Positions 29,095 to 39,379 of a DNA stretch of 64,000 bases are shown piece by piece; the first letter of the stretch is position 1, and each line of letters starts with the position of its first letter. Where the stretch lies: positions 2,700,777 to 2,764,776 of the forward strand of contig NZ_JYKO02000001.1 of NCBI RefSeq assembly GCF_000949385.2, read 5' to 3'. The translations under genes were made by a program, and so were the position numbers. A model generated the notes under the pieces. The model was not told where the DNA came from and did not search any database. It saw nothing but the letters and a program-made list of their open reading frames with translations. The stretch is from Pseudomonas sp. LFM046. GTDB taxonomy: Bacteria; Pseudomonadota; Gammaproteobacteria; Pseudomonadales; Pseudomonadaceae.

Positions 29095-29244
29095 TTCAGT
29101 TCTCCTTGCCTATCTTCGAAGCTGCTGCGCCCTAGAACCCTGGGGAGGGGGCGCAGCGCGAATGCTGCAATTGCCGCTGGCCAGCCACAGATACTGCTCA
29201 TGTCCGATTCCTCTGGAACCGTGTAGTGGTGCCACTGCGCTGGA

Positions 29245-30561
29245 CTATGGAGACTCCCTAAAAATAATGATGCTTCGTGTGCCCTTCAGGGCAAAGTCGA
29301 GGTGTTTATTGTTGTCCTTGAGGGGGCTGGTGCTGAGGGCTACCTGCAGGGGACTCCGTGTGGCGAACCAAGCCATGGCGAGGCAGCCCAGCCCTGATAC
29401 GGCAATAATCCAACTCATCGTCCAGGGCGTTCCATCGGATAACCAGCCCACCATCGCCGCGCTAAGAATTCCGCTGCCATAGTGCATTGCCCCAATCAAT
29501 GCTGACGCTGCACCGGCCTGATGTGGGAAGTCAGCTAAGGCAGATGCCACGGAATTGGCGACAATCAAGCCGTTCATCGACATGTAGAAGAATACCGGCA
29601 GAGCAAGGCCGACCAAACCGCCCCAGCCCAGGTGGGCATCGAGCGCCATCAGAACGCCCGTTCCAGCGGCAATCGCTGCACCGAGCCTGAATAGGGTTTG
29701 GCTACCGAGCTTTGTGACCACGCGGGAATTGATAAAGTTAGCCAGCATGATTCCTGCAATATTTACCGCGAAAAGCAGGCCGTATGCTTGTGGGCTGACT
29801 TGATAGTAATCGATGTATGCGAAAGGGGTTCCGGCAATAAAGGCATAGGCTCCGGCGTAGAAGAACCCACCGGCAATTGCGTAGCTCATCAGCTTGGGTG
29901 AGCGAATGAGTGCTACATAAGCTCTGACAGAGTTGAGCAAAGGCTCATTGTTGCGACGGCTGGCGGGCAGGGTTTCAGGTAGCGCCAGCAGCATGAGCAA
30001 AGTCAAAAGTCCAACGCTGGCCAGAATCCAGAAAATTGTATGCCACGACCAAGCCAAGAGAATCTGACCGCCAAGAATAGGGCCGAGAAGCGGGGCTGCC
30101 CCCATAAAAAGAATCAAGGTAGAAAGCATGCGTGCCGACTGTTCTCTCGCGTACAGGTCTCTCACCATGGCACGCGCCAGAACCGGACCAGCGCATGCCC
30201 CTATGGCCTGCACAACCCGCCAAACTAACATTTGCCAGACTGACTCAGACAGGGCGCAGCCAATCGAGCCGAGCACGAACAGAATCAGGCCGATGGCAAT
30301 AGGAAGACGACGGCCGTAGCGGTCACTGATGGGCCCCCAGAACAGTTGGCCAACACTGAACCCGATCAGGAAGCTGGACAAAGTCAGCTCCATCAGGCCT
30401 TGAGCGGCGTGGAATTCGGCCGCCAAAGCCGGCAAAGCGGGAAGATAGAGGTCTGTCGATATCGAGGCGAATGACATAAGCGCGCTCAGAATGATCAGAA
30501 TGCGCATTTCGTTGGGGTGCTTGGATTCCTTAGCTGCATTGGCAGCATGGCTCGAGAGCAT
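29245..30561 (-). CDS. Bcr/CflA-family MFS multidrug exporter
   Basis: 438 residues from ATG 30561 (CTGGAGT upstream). Twelve hydrophobic segments. Motif A is GQLFWGPISDRYGRR between TM2 and TM3, and the family's TM1 region STDLYLPALPALAAEF is present. Bcr/CflA proteins are proton-coupled exporters of drugs or toxic metabolites across the inner membrane. It follows the alcohol dehydrogenase gene by 49 bp and may form an operon with it, exporting a toxic intermediate or the substrate itself. Confidence 0.9.
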   Translation of the reverse strand: MLSSHAANAAKESKHPNEMRILIILSALMSFASISTDLYLPALPALAAEFHAAQGLMELTLSSFLIGFSVGQLFWGPISDRYGRRLPIAIGLILFVLGSIGCALSESVWQMLVWRVVQAIGACAGPVLARAMVRDLYAREQSARMLSTLILFMGAAPLLGPILGGQILLAWSWHTIFWILASVGLLTLLMLLALPETLPASRRNNEPLLNSVRAYVALIRSPKLMSYAIAGGFFYAGAYAFIAGTPFAYIDYYQVSPQAYGLLFAVNIAGIMLANFINSRVVTKLGSQTLFRLGAAIAAGTGVLMALDAHLGWGGLVGLALPVFFYMSMNGLIVANSVASALADFPHQAGAASALIGAMHYGSGILSAAMVGWLSDGTPWTMSWIIAVSGLGCLAMAWFATRSPLQVALSTSPLKDNNKHLDFALKGTRSIIIFRESP

Positions 30562-30610
30562 TGGGGTAACTCCAGAAAGGGAAGCGGGCGCGAGGCGCCC
30601 GCTGTACAAG

Positions 30611-31663
30611 TCATTTCGCCGCTTTCAGAGAGGCCATGTCGATGACGAAACGGTAGCGAACATCCGCGCGCTCCAGGCGCTCGAAGGCTTCGTTGATCTG
30701 ATCCATACGGATCATTTCGCACTCCGGAAGAATGTTCTTTTTCGCGCAGAAATCGAGCAGCTCCTGGGTCTCTTCGATACCCCCGATCAACGAACCGGCG
30801 ATACTTCTGCGCCCCAGAACCAGGGGGACAGTGCTGGGTTCGCTGAGCTGACCGACCTGGCCGACCAGCACCAGAGTTCCGTCTACCTTCAGCAATGGGA
30901 GATAAGGATTGATGTCGTGCTTGACCGGTACGGTATCGATGATCAGGTCGAAGCTGGAGGCAGCCGCCTCCATGGCCTTGGCGTCTGAAGACACCAGTAG
31001 GTGCTTTGCACCGAGTGCAAGAGCATCGTTTTCTTTATCCCGGGTTCGGCTCAGTACCGCGACATCCGCCCCCAGGCCGACAGCAAGCTTGACTGCCATG
31101 TGACCCAATCCGCCAAGCCCGACCACGGCTACACGACTGCCCGGGCCGGCTTTCCAAGTGCGCAGCGGCGAGTATGTCGTGATACCGGCACAGAGGAGCG
31201 GTGCCGCTTTGGCCAGATCCAGGCCAGCCGGTACGCGCAGCACAAATTCTTCGCGAACTACGATGTGGGTCGAGTAGCCGCCCAGGTTGTTTTCGCCAGT
31301 AGTGCGATCAGGCGAGTTGTAGGTATCGGTTCTGCCATTGAGGCAGAACTGCTCTTCGCCATGGTGGCAGTGGTGGCACTCCTGGCAGCTGTCTACCAGG
31401 CAGCCGACGGCGACCGAATCACCGACCTTGTATCGACTGACCTTGCTCCCTACAGCCGTGACGCGGCCAACGATTTCGTGGCCGGGTACCAGCGGATAGA
31501 CACTGTAGCCCCAGTCGTCACGTGCTTGGTGCAGGTCCGAATGGCACACACCGCAGTAGAGGATCTCGATCAGCACATCGTTGGGGCGCAGAGCACGGCG
31601 CTCGAACTCGAACGGTGCCAGTGGGGTGGTGGAGCTTTGTGCGGCGTAGCCGAGGATCTTCAT
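30611..31663 (-). CDS. Second NAD(P)-dependent zinc alcohol dehydrogenase (YahK/CAD type)
   Basis: 350 residues from ATG 31663 (a TTG two codons upstream is in frame; GGAGT precedes). The catalytic zinc site is in CGVCHSDLHQ and PGHEIVG, structural zinc in CQECHHCHHGEEQFC, and cofactor binding in GLGGLGHMAVKLAVGLGAD. It is a paralogue of 5146-6204, similar over the whole length, which suggests duplication or parallel recruitment for related aldehydes. A LysR gene on the same strand lies 289 bp upstream. Confidence 0.9.
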   Translation of the reverse strand: MKILGYAAQSSTTPLAPFEFERRALRPNDVLIEILYCGVCHSDLHQARDDWGYSVYPLVPGHEIVGRVTAVGSKVSRYKVGDSVAVGCLVDSCQECHHCHHGEEQFCLNGRTDTYNSPDRTTGENNLGGYSTHIVVREEFVLRVPAGLDLAKAAPLLCAGITTYSPLRTWKAGPGSRVAVVGLGGLGHMAVKLAVGLGADVAVLSRTRDKENDALALGAKHLLVSSDAKAMEAAASSFDLIIDTVPVKHDINPYLPLLKVDGTLVLVGQVGQLSEPSTVPLVLGRRSIAGSLIGGIEETQELLDFCAKKNILPECEMIRMDQINEAFERLERADVRYRFVIDMASLKAAK

Positions 31664-31951
31664 GTTCAAACTCCGTGTTCTAGGTGCCAGCGTGGTAAGT
31701 ACGAACGCGGCAACATTGGCTTGAACATCAGAGTAAGGAATTCATTACCATCGATTAAGACTAGATAGCCGCATGGAGTCATGAGGACTATTCATTAATG
31801 CCGCTTTTTCCAATCAAGGCACGTTCAGTGGTTAGTTGGCGCGATCAACCGCTGGTGCCTGGACTAGCATCGCGTTCACCAGGAGTACCACTCGGTGGGG
31901 CCGCTATCAGCGATCACCCAAATCGTGCTGTGACCAGTTGAATCGCCGACC

Positions 31952-32845
31952 TCATGTGTGATGGCGCAATGCATCGACAACGATAGTGAGGGCTCGCGAG
32001 AACTGGCGGCGGTTGGGGTAGTAGAGGTGATAACCGGGGAAGGGCTCGCACCAGTCTTCCAGCACTCGCTGCAGCGCGCCCTGGGCAATCGCCTCGGCCG
32101 CCAGGTCCTCCGGCACATAGGCCAAGCCGCATCCGGCGAGGGCTGCGCGGATGATCTGGCTGCTGCTATTGAACGTCCACTGTCCCTCTACTTTTGCCTT
32201 GAGCTCATGTCCGTTCTTCTCGAACTCCCAGGCGAGAAGACTCCCATAGGTGGGGAGCCGAAGGTTTATGCAGTTGTGTTGCGCGAGGTCCCGCGGGCTT
32301 TTCGGCGGGGCGTACTCGCTGAAATAGCTGGGCGTCGCCACGACGGCCATGCGCATGTCAGGTCCGATTCGAACGGCGATCATATCCTTGGCGACCTGAT
32401 CGCCAAGGCGCACACCCGCATCGTATCGGTGCTGGACAATGTCCGTGAGGGTGTAGTCGACATTGATCTCGACTCTGACGTCAGGGTATTCGCCCATTAC
32501 CTTGAGCAGCTTTGGCCAAAGAACCTGATTGGCGGCATGCTCGGATGCAGTGATACGCACGATACCGGCTGGCTTATCACGGAACTCGCTGACTGCCGCA
32601 AGCTCCGTTTCGATCTCTTCGAAACGGGGAGCCAGGGTTTGGTAAAGGCGCTCGCCGGCCTCCGTGGGCGAGACACTGCGGGTGGTGCGCGTCAGCAGGC
32701 GGACACCCAGTCGCTCCTCCAGCCCCCGGATGGTATGGCTTAGCGCCGACTGTGAGACCCCCAGTTGAGCAGCTGCCCGAGTAAAACTCCCCTCGCGCGC
32801 AACGGCTGCGAATGCTTGGAGATCGTTGAAATTCTCGCGAGGCAT
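31952..32845 (-). CDS. LysR-family transcriptional regulator
   Basis: 297 residues. The N-terminal winged helix has FTRAAAQLGVSQSALSHTIR (residues 21-40) and the linker helix LEERLGVRLLTRTTRSVSPT. The C-terminal effector domain ends in FPGYHLYYPNRRQFSRAL, the CrgA/YafC-like group. It is divergent from the RND permease gene at 33087 across 241 bp, and its product is the intact paralogue of the broken LysR at 37459-38353. Candidate targets are the RND genes and the alcohol dehydrogenase gene downstream. Confidence 0.9.
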   Translation of the reverse strand: MPRENFNDLQAFAAVAREGSFTRAAAQLGVSQSALSHTIRGLEERLGVRLLTRTTRSVSPTEAGERLYQTLAPRFEEIETELAAVSEFRDKPAGIVRITASEHAANQVLWPKLLKVMGEYPDVRVEINVDYTLTDIVQHRYDAGVRLGDQVAKDMIAVRIGPDMRMAVVATPSYFSEYAPPKSPRDLAQHNCINLRLPTYGSLLAWEFEKNGHELKAKVEGQWTFNSSSQIIRAALAGCGLAYVPEDLAAEAIAQGALQRVLEDWCEPFPGYHLYYPNRRQFSRALTIVVDALRHHT

Positions 32846-33086
32846 TTATGGTCCCAGCTCATAGTGGCATGCAAATTATGCCATCTAATCATGAGTGACA
32901 CTGCCCTGTAATGTCATGGCACAGATCAATTCTGCCTAGCTCGCCAGTAGCCTGTTGACGCCAATCCCATTCCGGCGGCGGTGGTGCGCTTGGCGTTACG
33001 TGCCTGGAATGCTCGCAGATGAACCCAATTCGCCGCTATAACAGAGCCGCAGCACTAGCTGCCTCAGACGTGCTAGGAGGCTAGCT

Positions 33087-36000
33087 ATGTTGATGGGTGC
33101 TGTCCTTGTCGCGCTGCGCCGCCCCTACACTTTTGTCGTCATGGCCTTGTTGTTGATGATTGGGGGCGTGCTGGCGGCGCTTCGCACTCCAACAGATATT
33201 TTTCCTGATATCCGCATCCCGGTTATTGCAACCGCTTGGCAGTACACTGGTTTGCCCCCGGATGAGATGGGGGGGCGCATCACTTCTCCATTCCAGCGCC
33301 TCCTCAGCGCCTCGGTGAACGACATCCAGCGGATCGAGGCAAACACCTACCCTGGCGTCGGTATCGTCAAGATCTTCTTCCAGCCAGGCGTTGATGTGGC
33401 TACCGCTAACGCTCAGATCACGGCTGCTTCTCAGGTAGCGCTGCGTCAGATGCCTGCCGGCACTCAACCGCCGGTGATCTTGAACTACAACGCAGCGACC
33501 GTGCCGATTGTTCAACTGGCCCTTTCCGGTAGCGGCATGTCAGAGCAGGCGCTGTTCGACCAGGCAATGAACGTCGTACGCACCCCGCTGATCACGGTGC
33601 CTGGCGCGGTCATTCCGCTGCCGTATGGGGGTAAGCAACGCCAGATACAGATTGATCTAAATCCTGAAGCCTTGCAGGCCCGTGGGCTCTCCGCGCAAGA
33701 CGTATCCGCAGCGCTGGCGGCACACAATGTGCTCACCCCCATCGGTACGCAGAAGATCGATGACCGCGAGTACACCTTGCAGCTCAACAGTGCCCCCGTC
33801 GCCATTGAAGAGATTGGCCGCATTCCGATCAAGGTGGTCGAGGGCGCGACCATCTATCTGCATGACGTGGCCGATGTGCGTGACGGCAACGCGCCGCAGA
33901 CGAATATCGTACATGTCGATGGCAATCGTTCCGTGCTCATGACGGTGCTCAAGAGCGGAACGGCTTCCACACTGGCAATCGTCGACGGTATTCGCGCCAA
34001 GCTGGTGGAAATGCGCGATGCATTACCCGAGGCTCTGCGTGTGGTGCCGATCAACGACCAGTCGGTGTTTGTGCGAGCTGCCGTGAAGGGCGTCGCGCTC
34101 GAGGGTGCGATTGCCGCCACGCTCACAAGTTTGATGATTCTGCTGTTCCTGGGGAGCTGGCGCTCGTCTCTGATCATCGCCGTGTCCATTCCGCTCTCTG
34201 TGCTTGGGTCGATCATGGCCCTTGCGGCGTTTGGTCAAACGCTAAACCTGATGACGCTCGGCGGTCTGGCGTTGGCTATCGGCATCTTGGTCGATGATGC
34301 GACGGTGACCATCGAGAATGTCAACTGGCACCTCGAGCAGGGCAAGGATGTGGAGACGGCGATCCTTGATGGGGCGAGGCAGATCGTGACGCCTGCTTTC
34401 GTCTCGCTCCTCTGTATCTGCATCGCCTTCGTCCCGATGTTCTTTCTGGAAGGCGTATCGCGCTTTCTGTTCGTGCCGATGGCGATGTCGGTGATCTTCG
34501 CCATGGTGTGCTCATTCATCCTGTCGCGAACGCTTGTGCCAACCATGGCCAAGTACCTGCTAAAGCCCCATGCGCCGCATACGGACATGCACGGCAATGA
34601 CGAATCCTTGCCGCCTTCACGCAACCCGCTGGTGCGCTTTCAGCGTCGCTTCGAAGACCACTTTGAGCGGTTCAGGGAAGGCTATCGGCGCAGGCTGGAA
34701 ACTGCGCTTAAGCATCGCAAGACATTCCTGGCCAGCTTCGCTGCTGTGGTGATGGCATCCTTTGGGCTGGTGCCGTTTCTGGGGGCCAATTTCTTCCCTT
34801 CCGTGGATTCTGGTCAGGTGCTGATGCATGTGCGCTTGCCAGTTGGCACGCGGGTTGAGGAGACAGCGGCACGCTTTGCCGATGTAGAGCGGGCGATTCG
34901 TCGCATCATCCCGGCGGAGGAGATCGAAACCCTGGTCGACAATATTGGTCTGCCCCCGAGCAATATTAACCTGACCTACAACAACACCGGCGTCATGGGC
35001 GCTCAGGACGGTGACTTCCAAATTGCTCTCCGTGAAGGCCATCGTCCAACTGTCGAATATGTGAAAGAACTGCGCAGGGTATTACCGGAGCAATTTCCCG
35101 AAGCAACCTTCTCGTTCCCGCCTGCCGACATAGTCAGTCAGATCCTCAATTTTGGTGCGCCCGCTCCAATCGACATACAGATACGAGGCGCCAACCTCGA
35201 CGCAAATTTCGCGTATGCCCAGGACTTGCTCAAACGCATTCGCACCATTCCTGGCGTTGTCGATGCGCGTATCCAGCAATCCAATCAAGCACCGAAATTC
35301 AGTGTCGAGCTGGATCGCACCCAAGCTCAGCAACTTGGTCTGAACACGCGGGACGTGACCAATAGCCTCGTGACCAATCTGGCCGGCAGCGGCCAGGTAG
35401 CACCGACCTACTGGCTGAACCCAGCCAACGGGGTCAGCTATCCCATAGTGATTCAGACGCCGCAATACCGGATCGACTCACTCAGTACGTTGGCCAACTT
35501 GCCAGTCGGCAATGGCGCGACCACCGCTGATACCACTTTGGGGGGCGTAGCCAGTTTCACTCGATCCACCGGTAATGCACTGGTTAGCCAGTACAACATC
35601 CAACCCCTGGTGCAGATACATGCGGCCATTCAGGACCGAGACTTGGCCGCTGTGGCTGCGGACATCCGCAAGGTGCTTACTGAGACCGGTGCACAGGTGC
35701 CTAAAGGCAGCAGTGTGCAGCTGATGGGGCAGGTCGAGACCATGGATCGCGCGTTCTCGGGACTGTTCATCGGGCTTATCGGCGCCATAGTGCTGATCTA
35801 CTTCCTGATCGTGGTGAACTTCCAGTCCTGGCTAGACCCAGCCGTGATCGTTTCCGCGCTGTCGGCAGCCCTTGCCGGCATTGCGTGGATGTTGTTCGCC
35901 ACCGATACGACACTGTCCGTCCCGGCCCTGACCGGCGCCATCATGTGCATGGGGGTCGCCACTGCCAACAGCGTCCTGGTGATCAGCTTCGCGCGGGAGC

Positions 36001-36290
36001 GCCTGGCGGAGCTGGGGGATGCTACTGCTGCGGCCCTTGAAGCTGGCTTCGTGCGTTTTCGTCCCGTGCTGATGACGGCTCTGGCGATGATCATCGGCAT
36101 GCTGCCCATGGCCCTGGGGATAGGCGAGGGCGGTGAGCAAAACGCACCGCTGGGACGCGCTGTAATCGGCGGACTCCTGTTCGCCACTGTCGCGACGCTG
36201 ATGTTTGTGCCGGTGCTGTTCAGTCTCGTGCATGCACGTGATTCCCGTCACTCTGAACCTGCAGCGCAGGCCGCATTAGGAGTTTCCTGA
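33087..36290 (+). CDS. RND efflux permease (AcrB/MexF-like superfamily)
   Basis: 1067 residues; ATG 33087 follows TAGGAGG. Canonical two-repeat RND permease: TM1 at 15-35, porter domain, then the TM2-6 block with the proton-relay DD in AIGILVDDATVTIENVN (TM4), the second half starting at about 550, and the last TM block at 890-1050 ending MFVPVLFSLVHARD. It would expel a hydrophobic compound with the adaptor encoded directly downstream. The gene order permease-adaptor is the reverse of the common mex order, and no outer-membrane factor gene follows, so it must borrow one. The divergent LysR gene likely regulates it. Confidence 0.92.
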   Translation: MLMGAVLVALRRPYTFVVMALLLMIGGVLAALRTPTDIFPDIRIPVIATAWQYTGLPPDEMGGRITSPFQRLLSASVNDIQRIEANTYPGVGIVKIFFQPGVDVATANAQITAASQVALRQMPAGTQPPVILNYNAATVPIVQLALSGSGMSEQALFDQAMNVVRTPLITVPGAVIPLPYGGKQRQIQIDLNPEALQARGLSAQDVSAALAAHNVLTPIGTQKIDDREYTLQLNSAPVAIEEIGRIPIKVVEGATIYLHDVADVRDGNAPQTNIVHVDGNRSVLMTVLKSGTASTLAIVDGIRAKLVEMRDALPEALRVVPINDQSVFVRAAVKGVALEGAIAATLTSLMILLFLGSWRSSLIIAVSIPLSVLGSIMALAAFGQTLNLMTLGGLALAIGILVDDATVTIENVNWHLEQGKDVETAILDGARQIVTPAFVSLLCICIAFVPMFFLEGVSRFLFVPMAMSVIFAMVCSFILSRTLVPTMAKYLLKPHAPHTDMHGNDESLPPSRNPLVRFQRRFEDHFERFREGYRRRLETALKHRKTFLASFAAVVMASFGLVPFLGANFFPSVDSGQVLMHVRLPVGTRVEETAARFADVERAIRRIIPAEEIETLVDNIGLPPSNINLTYNNTGVMGAQDGDFQIALREGHRPTVEYVKELRRVLPEQFPEATFSFPPADIVSQILNFGAPAPIDIQIRGANLDANFAYAQDLLKRIRTIPGVVDARIQQSNQAPKFSVELDRTQAQQLGLNTRDVTNSLVTNLAGSGQVAPTYWLNPANGVSYPIVIQTPQYRIDSLSTLANLPVGNGATTADTTLGGVASFTRSTGNALVSQYNIQPLVQIHAAIQDRDLAAVAADIRKVLTETGAQVPKGSSVQLMGQVETMDRAFSGLFIGLIGAIVLIYFLIVVNFQSWLDPAVIVSALSAALAGIAWMLFATDTTLSVPALTGAIMCMGVATANSVLVISFARERLAELGDATAAALEAGFVRFRPVLMTALAMIIGMLPMALGIGEGGEQNAPLGRAVIGGLLFATVATLMFVPVLFSLVHARDSRHSEPAAQAALGVS

Positions 36291-36291
36291 C

Positions 36292-37437
36292 ATGCGCATC
36301 AACCTTCCTTATTTGCGCTCCCAGCTGTTACCGCTGGTGTTAATTGCTCTGGCCCTAGTCGTTGTGGTGACAGGGCTATCGACTCGCTGGTCGCGTGCCG
36401 AACAGCTGGAGAAAATGGCGGCCGAGCAAGCAGTACGCACGGTTGCGGTGATCTCGCCATCACGTGTCCTCGCTACGACGATCGAGCTGCCGGGGCGTAT
36501 TGAGGCCTGGGCGAGGGCGCCGATCTATGCACGGATAAGCGGCTACCTGAAAAGCTGGGAGGTTGAAATCGGCGATAGGGTCACGGCTGGGCAGGTCCTG
36601 GCCGAGATCGAAACCCCCGATCTTGACCACGAAATCCAGCAGGCGCGAGCTGAACTGGAGCGAGCCCGTAGCGAGGCTGCCTTGGCTGAAACCACTGCGG
36701 GTCGTTGGCAGCGACTGCTAGGCAGTAATGCGGTCTCGCGCCAAGAGGTTGAAGAGCGCACAGCTGACCGTGCCGTCAAGCAAGCAGTGGTAAATGCGCT
36801 GCAGGCGAACCTGCAGCGAGTTCAGGCGCTCCAGGGATTCAGACGTCTTGTGGCGCCCTTTGATGGTGTTGTTACAGCTCGTAATACCGACGTGGGGGCG
36901 TTGATCAACGTCGGGATGGCCCCGGGCAGCGAATTGTTTGTCGTCGCGGATGTGAGCCGTTTACGCGTGTATGTGAACGTGCCGCAGCGCGAAGTAGCTG
37001 CCGTAGCCCCGGGTGGGCGTGCAGTGTTGAAGGTGCCCGAACGCCCCGGCACGACTTACACGGCCATCGTGCAGTCGCTGTCTCGGTCCATCGATGTGGA
37101 ATCAGGGGCAATGCGTGTGCAGTTGAGCGTAGAGAATCCTGAAGGGGAATTGCTGCCGGGGTCCTACGCGACCGTCAGCTTCCAGGCTGATCCTGATCTG
37201 GCTCGCCTCGGTGTTCCACCCAGTGCCCTGATTATTGGTAAGGAGGGCACTCAGGTCGCTACGGTAGACAGCGATGGCTCGGTTTCGCTCAGGGCTGTTT
37301 CGATCTCCAGAGACCTGGGAAACATCATCGAATTGGCAGATGGACTCAGCGAAGGAGATCAGATTATCGACAGTCCTCCCGACGGTATCGCTACCGGCGA
37401 TCGAGTACGTATTGCTGAGCGGACTGCTTCGCTATAG
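36292..37437 (+). CDS. RND efflux adaptor (membrane fusion protein)
   Basis: 381 residues; starts 1 bp after the permease stop with AGGAG inside the end of that gene. An N-terminal membrane anchor (LPLVLIALALVVVVTGLS, 13-30), lipoyl halves around VEIGDRVTAGQVLAEIETPD and GVVTARNTDVGALINVG, a coiled-coil hairpin (IQQARAELERARSEAALAET) and the beta-barrel/MP domains are visible. No lipoprotein cysteine is evident. It bridges the permease to an outer-membrane channel encoded elsewhere. Confidence 0.92.
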   Translation: MRINLPYLRSQLLPLVLIALALVVVVTGLSTRWSRAEQLEKMAAEQAVRTVAVISPSRVLATTIELPGRIEAWARAPIYARISGYLKSWEVEIGDRVTAGQVLAEIETPDLDHEIQQARAELERARSEAALAETTAGRWQRLLGSNAVSRQEVEERTADRAVKQAVVNALQANLQRVQALQGFRRLVAPFDGVVTARNTDVGALINVGMAPGSELFVVADVSRLRVYVNVPQREVAAVAPGGRAVLKVPERPGTTYTAIVQSLSRSIDVESGAMRVQLSVENPEGELLPGSYATVSFQADPDLARLGVPPSALIIGKEGTQVATVDSDGSVSLRAVSISRDLGNIIELADGLSEGDQIIDSPPDGIATGDRVRIAERTASL

Positions 37438-37458
37438 GTCGAATACCCATAACTCTGC

Positions 37459-38353
37459 CTATTCACGATACCGCAGGGCTTCGATCAGCACAGCCATGGC
37501 GCGCGAGGACTGGCGGCGGCTTGGATAGTACAGGTGATATCCGGGAAAGCGCGGGCTCCAGTCGTCGAGCACCAGTTGCAATCGTCCAGCTACGACATGA
37601 GGCATGGCGATATCCCTAGGAACGAAGGCCACGCCAAGCCCCACCAGGGATGCGTTGAGAATCTGGGTGATGTTGTTGAGCACCAGCTGGCCTTCGACGC
37701 GCACCTTCAGTTCCTGTCCGGCGTTTTCGAACTCCCAGGCATAGAGACCGCCGTACGTCGGCAGTCGGAGATTGATGCAACAGTGGGGCAGGGAGTTCGT
37801 GAGGCGTATTCGGCTGAGCATGCTGTGCGAAGTAAGCTGGCGCGGCGACTACAGCCATTGGCATATCAGGTGCGATTCTGACCGCGATCATGTCTTTGGC
37901 GACCTGATCCCCCAGGCGGATACCAGCGTCGAAGCGTTGGGCAGCAATATCCGTCAAGCCGTAATCGATACTGACTTCGATCTTAATGTCCGGATAGCGG
38001 GGAAGAACTGACGAGAGCTTTGGCCAAAGGATGGTTTCGGCAGCGTGCTCTGCAGTCGTGATCCGAAGAGTGCCTGCGGGCTTGTCGCGCAGCTCGCTCA
38101 GCGCCGCCAGCTCGACCTCGATTTCTTCAAACTGCGGGGCCACTGTACGCAGCAAATGCTCCCCGGCGGCTGTCGCGGAAACGCTACGGGTGGTACGCAT
38201 GAGTAATCGCACGCCGAGCCGGCTCTCCAAGCCTCTGATGGTATGGCTCAGCGCAGATTGGGATACCCCCAACTGCGCCGCAGCCCGTGTGAAGTTCTTC
38301 TCACGGGCTACCGCGATAAAGGCGACCAGATCGTTCAGATTCTCTCGCGGCAT
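37459..38353 (-). pseudogene. LysR-family regulator gene with single-base frameshift
   Basis: Two overlapping frames together give a full LysR protein of 297 residues, the same length as the paralogue at 31952-32845. The N-terminal frame has FTRAAAQLGVSQSALSHTIR and runs through NTPHELP. The C-terminal frame resumes at PHCCINLRLPTYGGLYAWEF. The shift lies near 37787-37800 in a C-rich run; dropping one C restores HELLPHCCINLRL. It is either a recent inactivation or a sequencing error. It is divergent from the cupin gene at 38457. Confidence 0.85.
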
Positions 38354-38456
38354 TTATGAGATCCATTCATGACGTTTAGCCGATTTTACTCTCTAGTTCT
38401 GGCTGACCACTGCCTCTAGATTCATTCAGTCTGTTTAGAACCCTCGGAGTGTGCGT

Positions 38457-38933
38457 ATGAAGCTCTTTCCCGTACTGGCGACCTCTCTGTTGTTAGGGGC
38501 GCCTGCACTGCAGGCCGAAAATGAGTCCTCAGTCAGGGTTATGCATCCTGATGCCCAACCGTCGCAGCTCGGTTCAGCGAAAAACTTCACCGGAACCGTT
38601 CGCGTCGATTCCCTATTCCAGGCGCAGGCACCGGGGCGAGTCGGTGGTGGAACGGTCACATTTGAACCAGGTAGCCGCACGGCGTGGCACACCCATCCAC
38701 TTGGTCAAACCCTAATCGTTACTGCTGGGGTCGGGCTGGTGCAGCAGTGGGGCGGTCCGGTTCAAGAAATCAGGCCCGGCGATATAGTCTGGATTCCGGC
38801 AGGCGCCAAACACTGGCATGGAGCTTCGCCAAACAACGGCATGACCCACATCGCCATTGCCGAATCGCTCGACGGAAAAGCGGTTGATTGGTTGGAGCAG
38901 GTCAGTGATACCCAGTACAGGCAGTCGCCCTGA
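38457..38933 (+). CDS. Periplasmic cupin-domain protein
   Basis: 158 residues from ATG 38457 (a GTG 6 bp upstream is in frame). The signal peptide is 1-22 ([19 protein letters not shown]). One cupin barrel: [20 protein letters not shown] gives HTH metal ligands, and [18 protein letters not shown] the second motif. It matches the exported cupin family annotated as (R)-mandelonitrile lyase-like or carboxymuconolactone-associated cupins. The reaction is unknown. The divergent broken LysR may have been its regulator. Confidence 0.85.
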   Translation: MKLFPVLATSLLLGAPALQAENESSVRVMHPDAQPSQLGSAKNFTGTVRVDSLFQAQAPGRVGGGTVTFEPGSRTAWHTHPLGQTLIVTAGVGLVQQWGGPVQEIRPGDIVWIPAGAKHWHGASPNNGMTHIAIAESLDGKAVDWLEQVSDTQYRQSP

Positions 38934-39379
38934 CCGGGAACTATGCCATTGCCTCTTCCCCTCGTGCCGCAAGCCCGTACCGCAGCCAGGAACCCGGCTT
39001 TGCACGACAGCGTCTGAGTTGAACCGACGGATGGGACAGGTCCGATGGCAATCGGCCCCGCTGTGCTGACCTGCGTTAATGAGCCTGGCTCATAGCCCTA
39101 ATCGAATAATTGTGGCTAATCGCTGAACAGAGACCCCCTTATAGTCTCTATCGCTCGCCAGAGTGTCTGGCGTTCTGTGCGGTATGGGCGGCCATTTGCG
39201 TAGCACGTTCGATTGACTTCGAGCGTTGGCATTGGGGTGGTCGGACGTTTCGCGGACCGACACCATGGCCGTTTGTGTATCGGGGAATTGATCTCGACCG
39301 ATCTCTTCGTATCGGGTGACCACCGTTTTAGATCGGGATAGCCGCTACCCGTAGCCCAAGCTGAAACCTGGAGTTTGAA
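38934..39379. other. 446-bp intergenic region, nothing recognised
   Basis: No gene with a plausible start, ribosome site and family resemblance on either strand. It must hold the promoter of the molybdenum hydroxylase operon, but no sigma70 or sigma54 box was clear by eye. Confidence 0.4.

Noticed and set aside
30604-30612. Isolated TGTACA as a further operator
   Set aside because: A single half-site at the end of a gene without the 2-bp-spaced partner; chance occurrence is likely.
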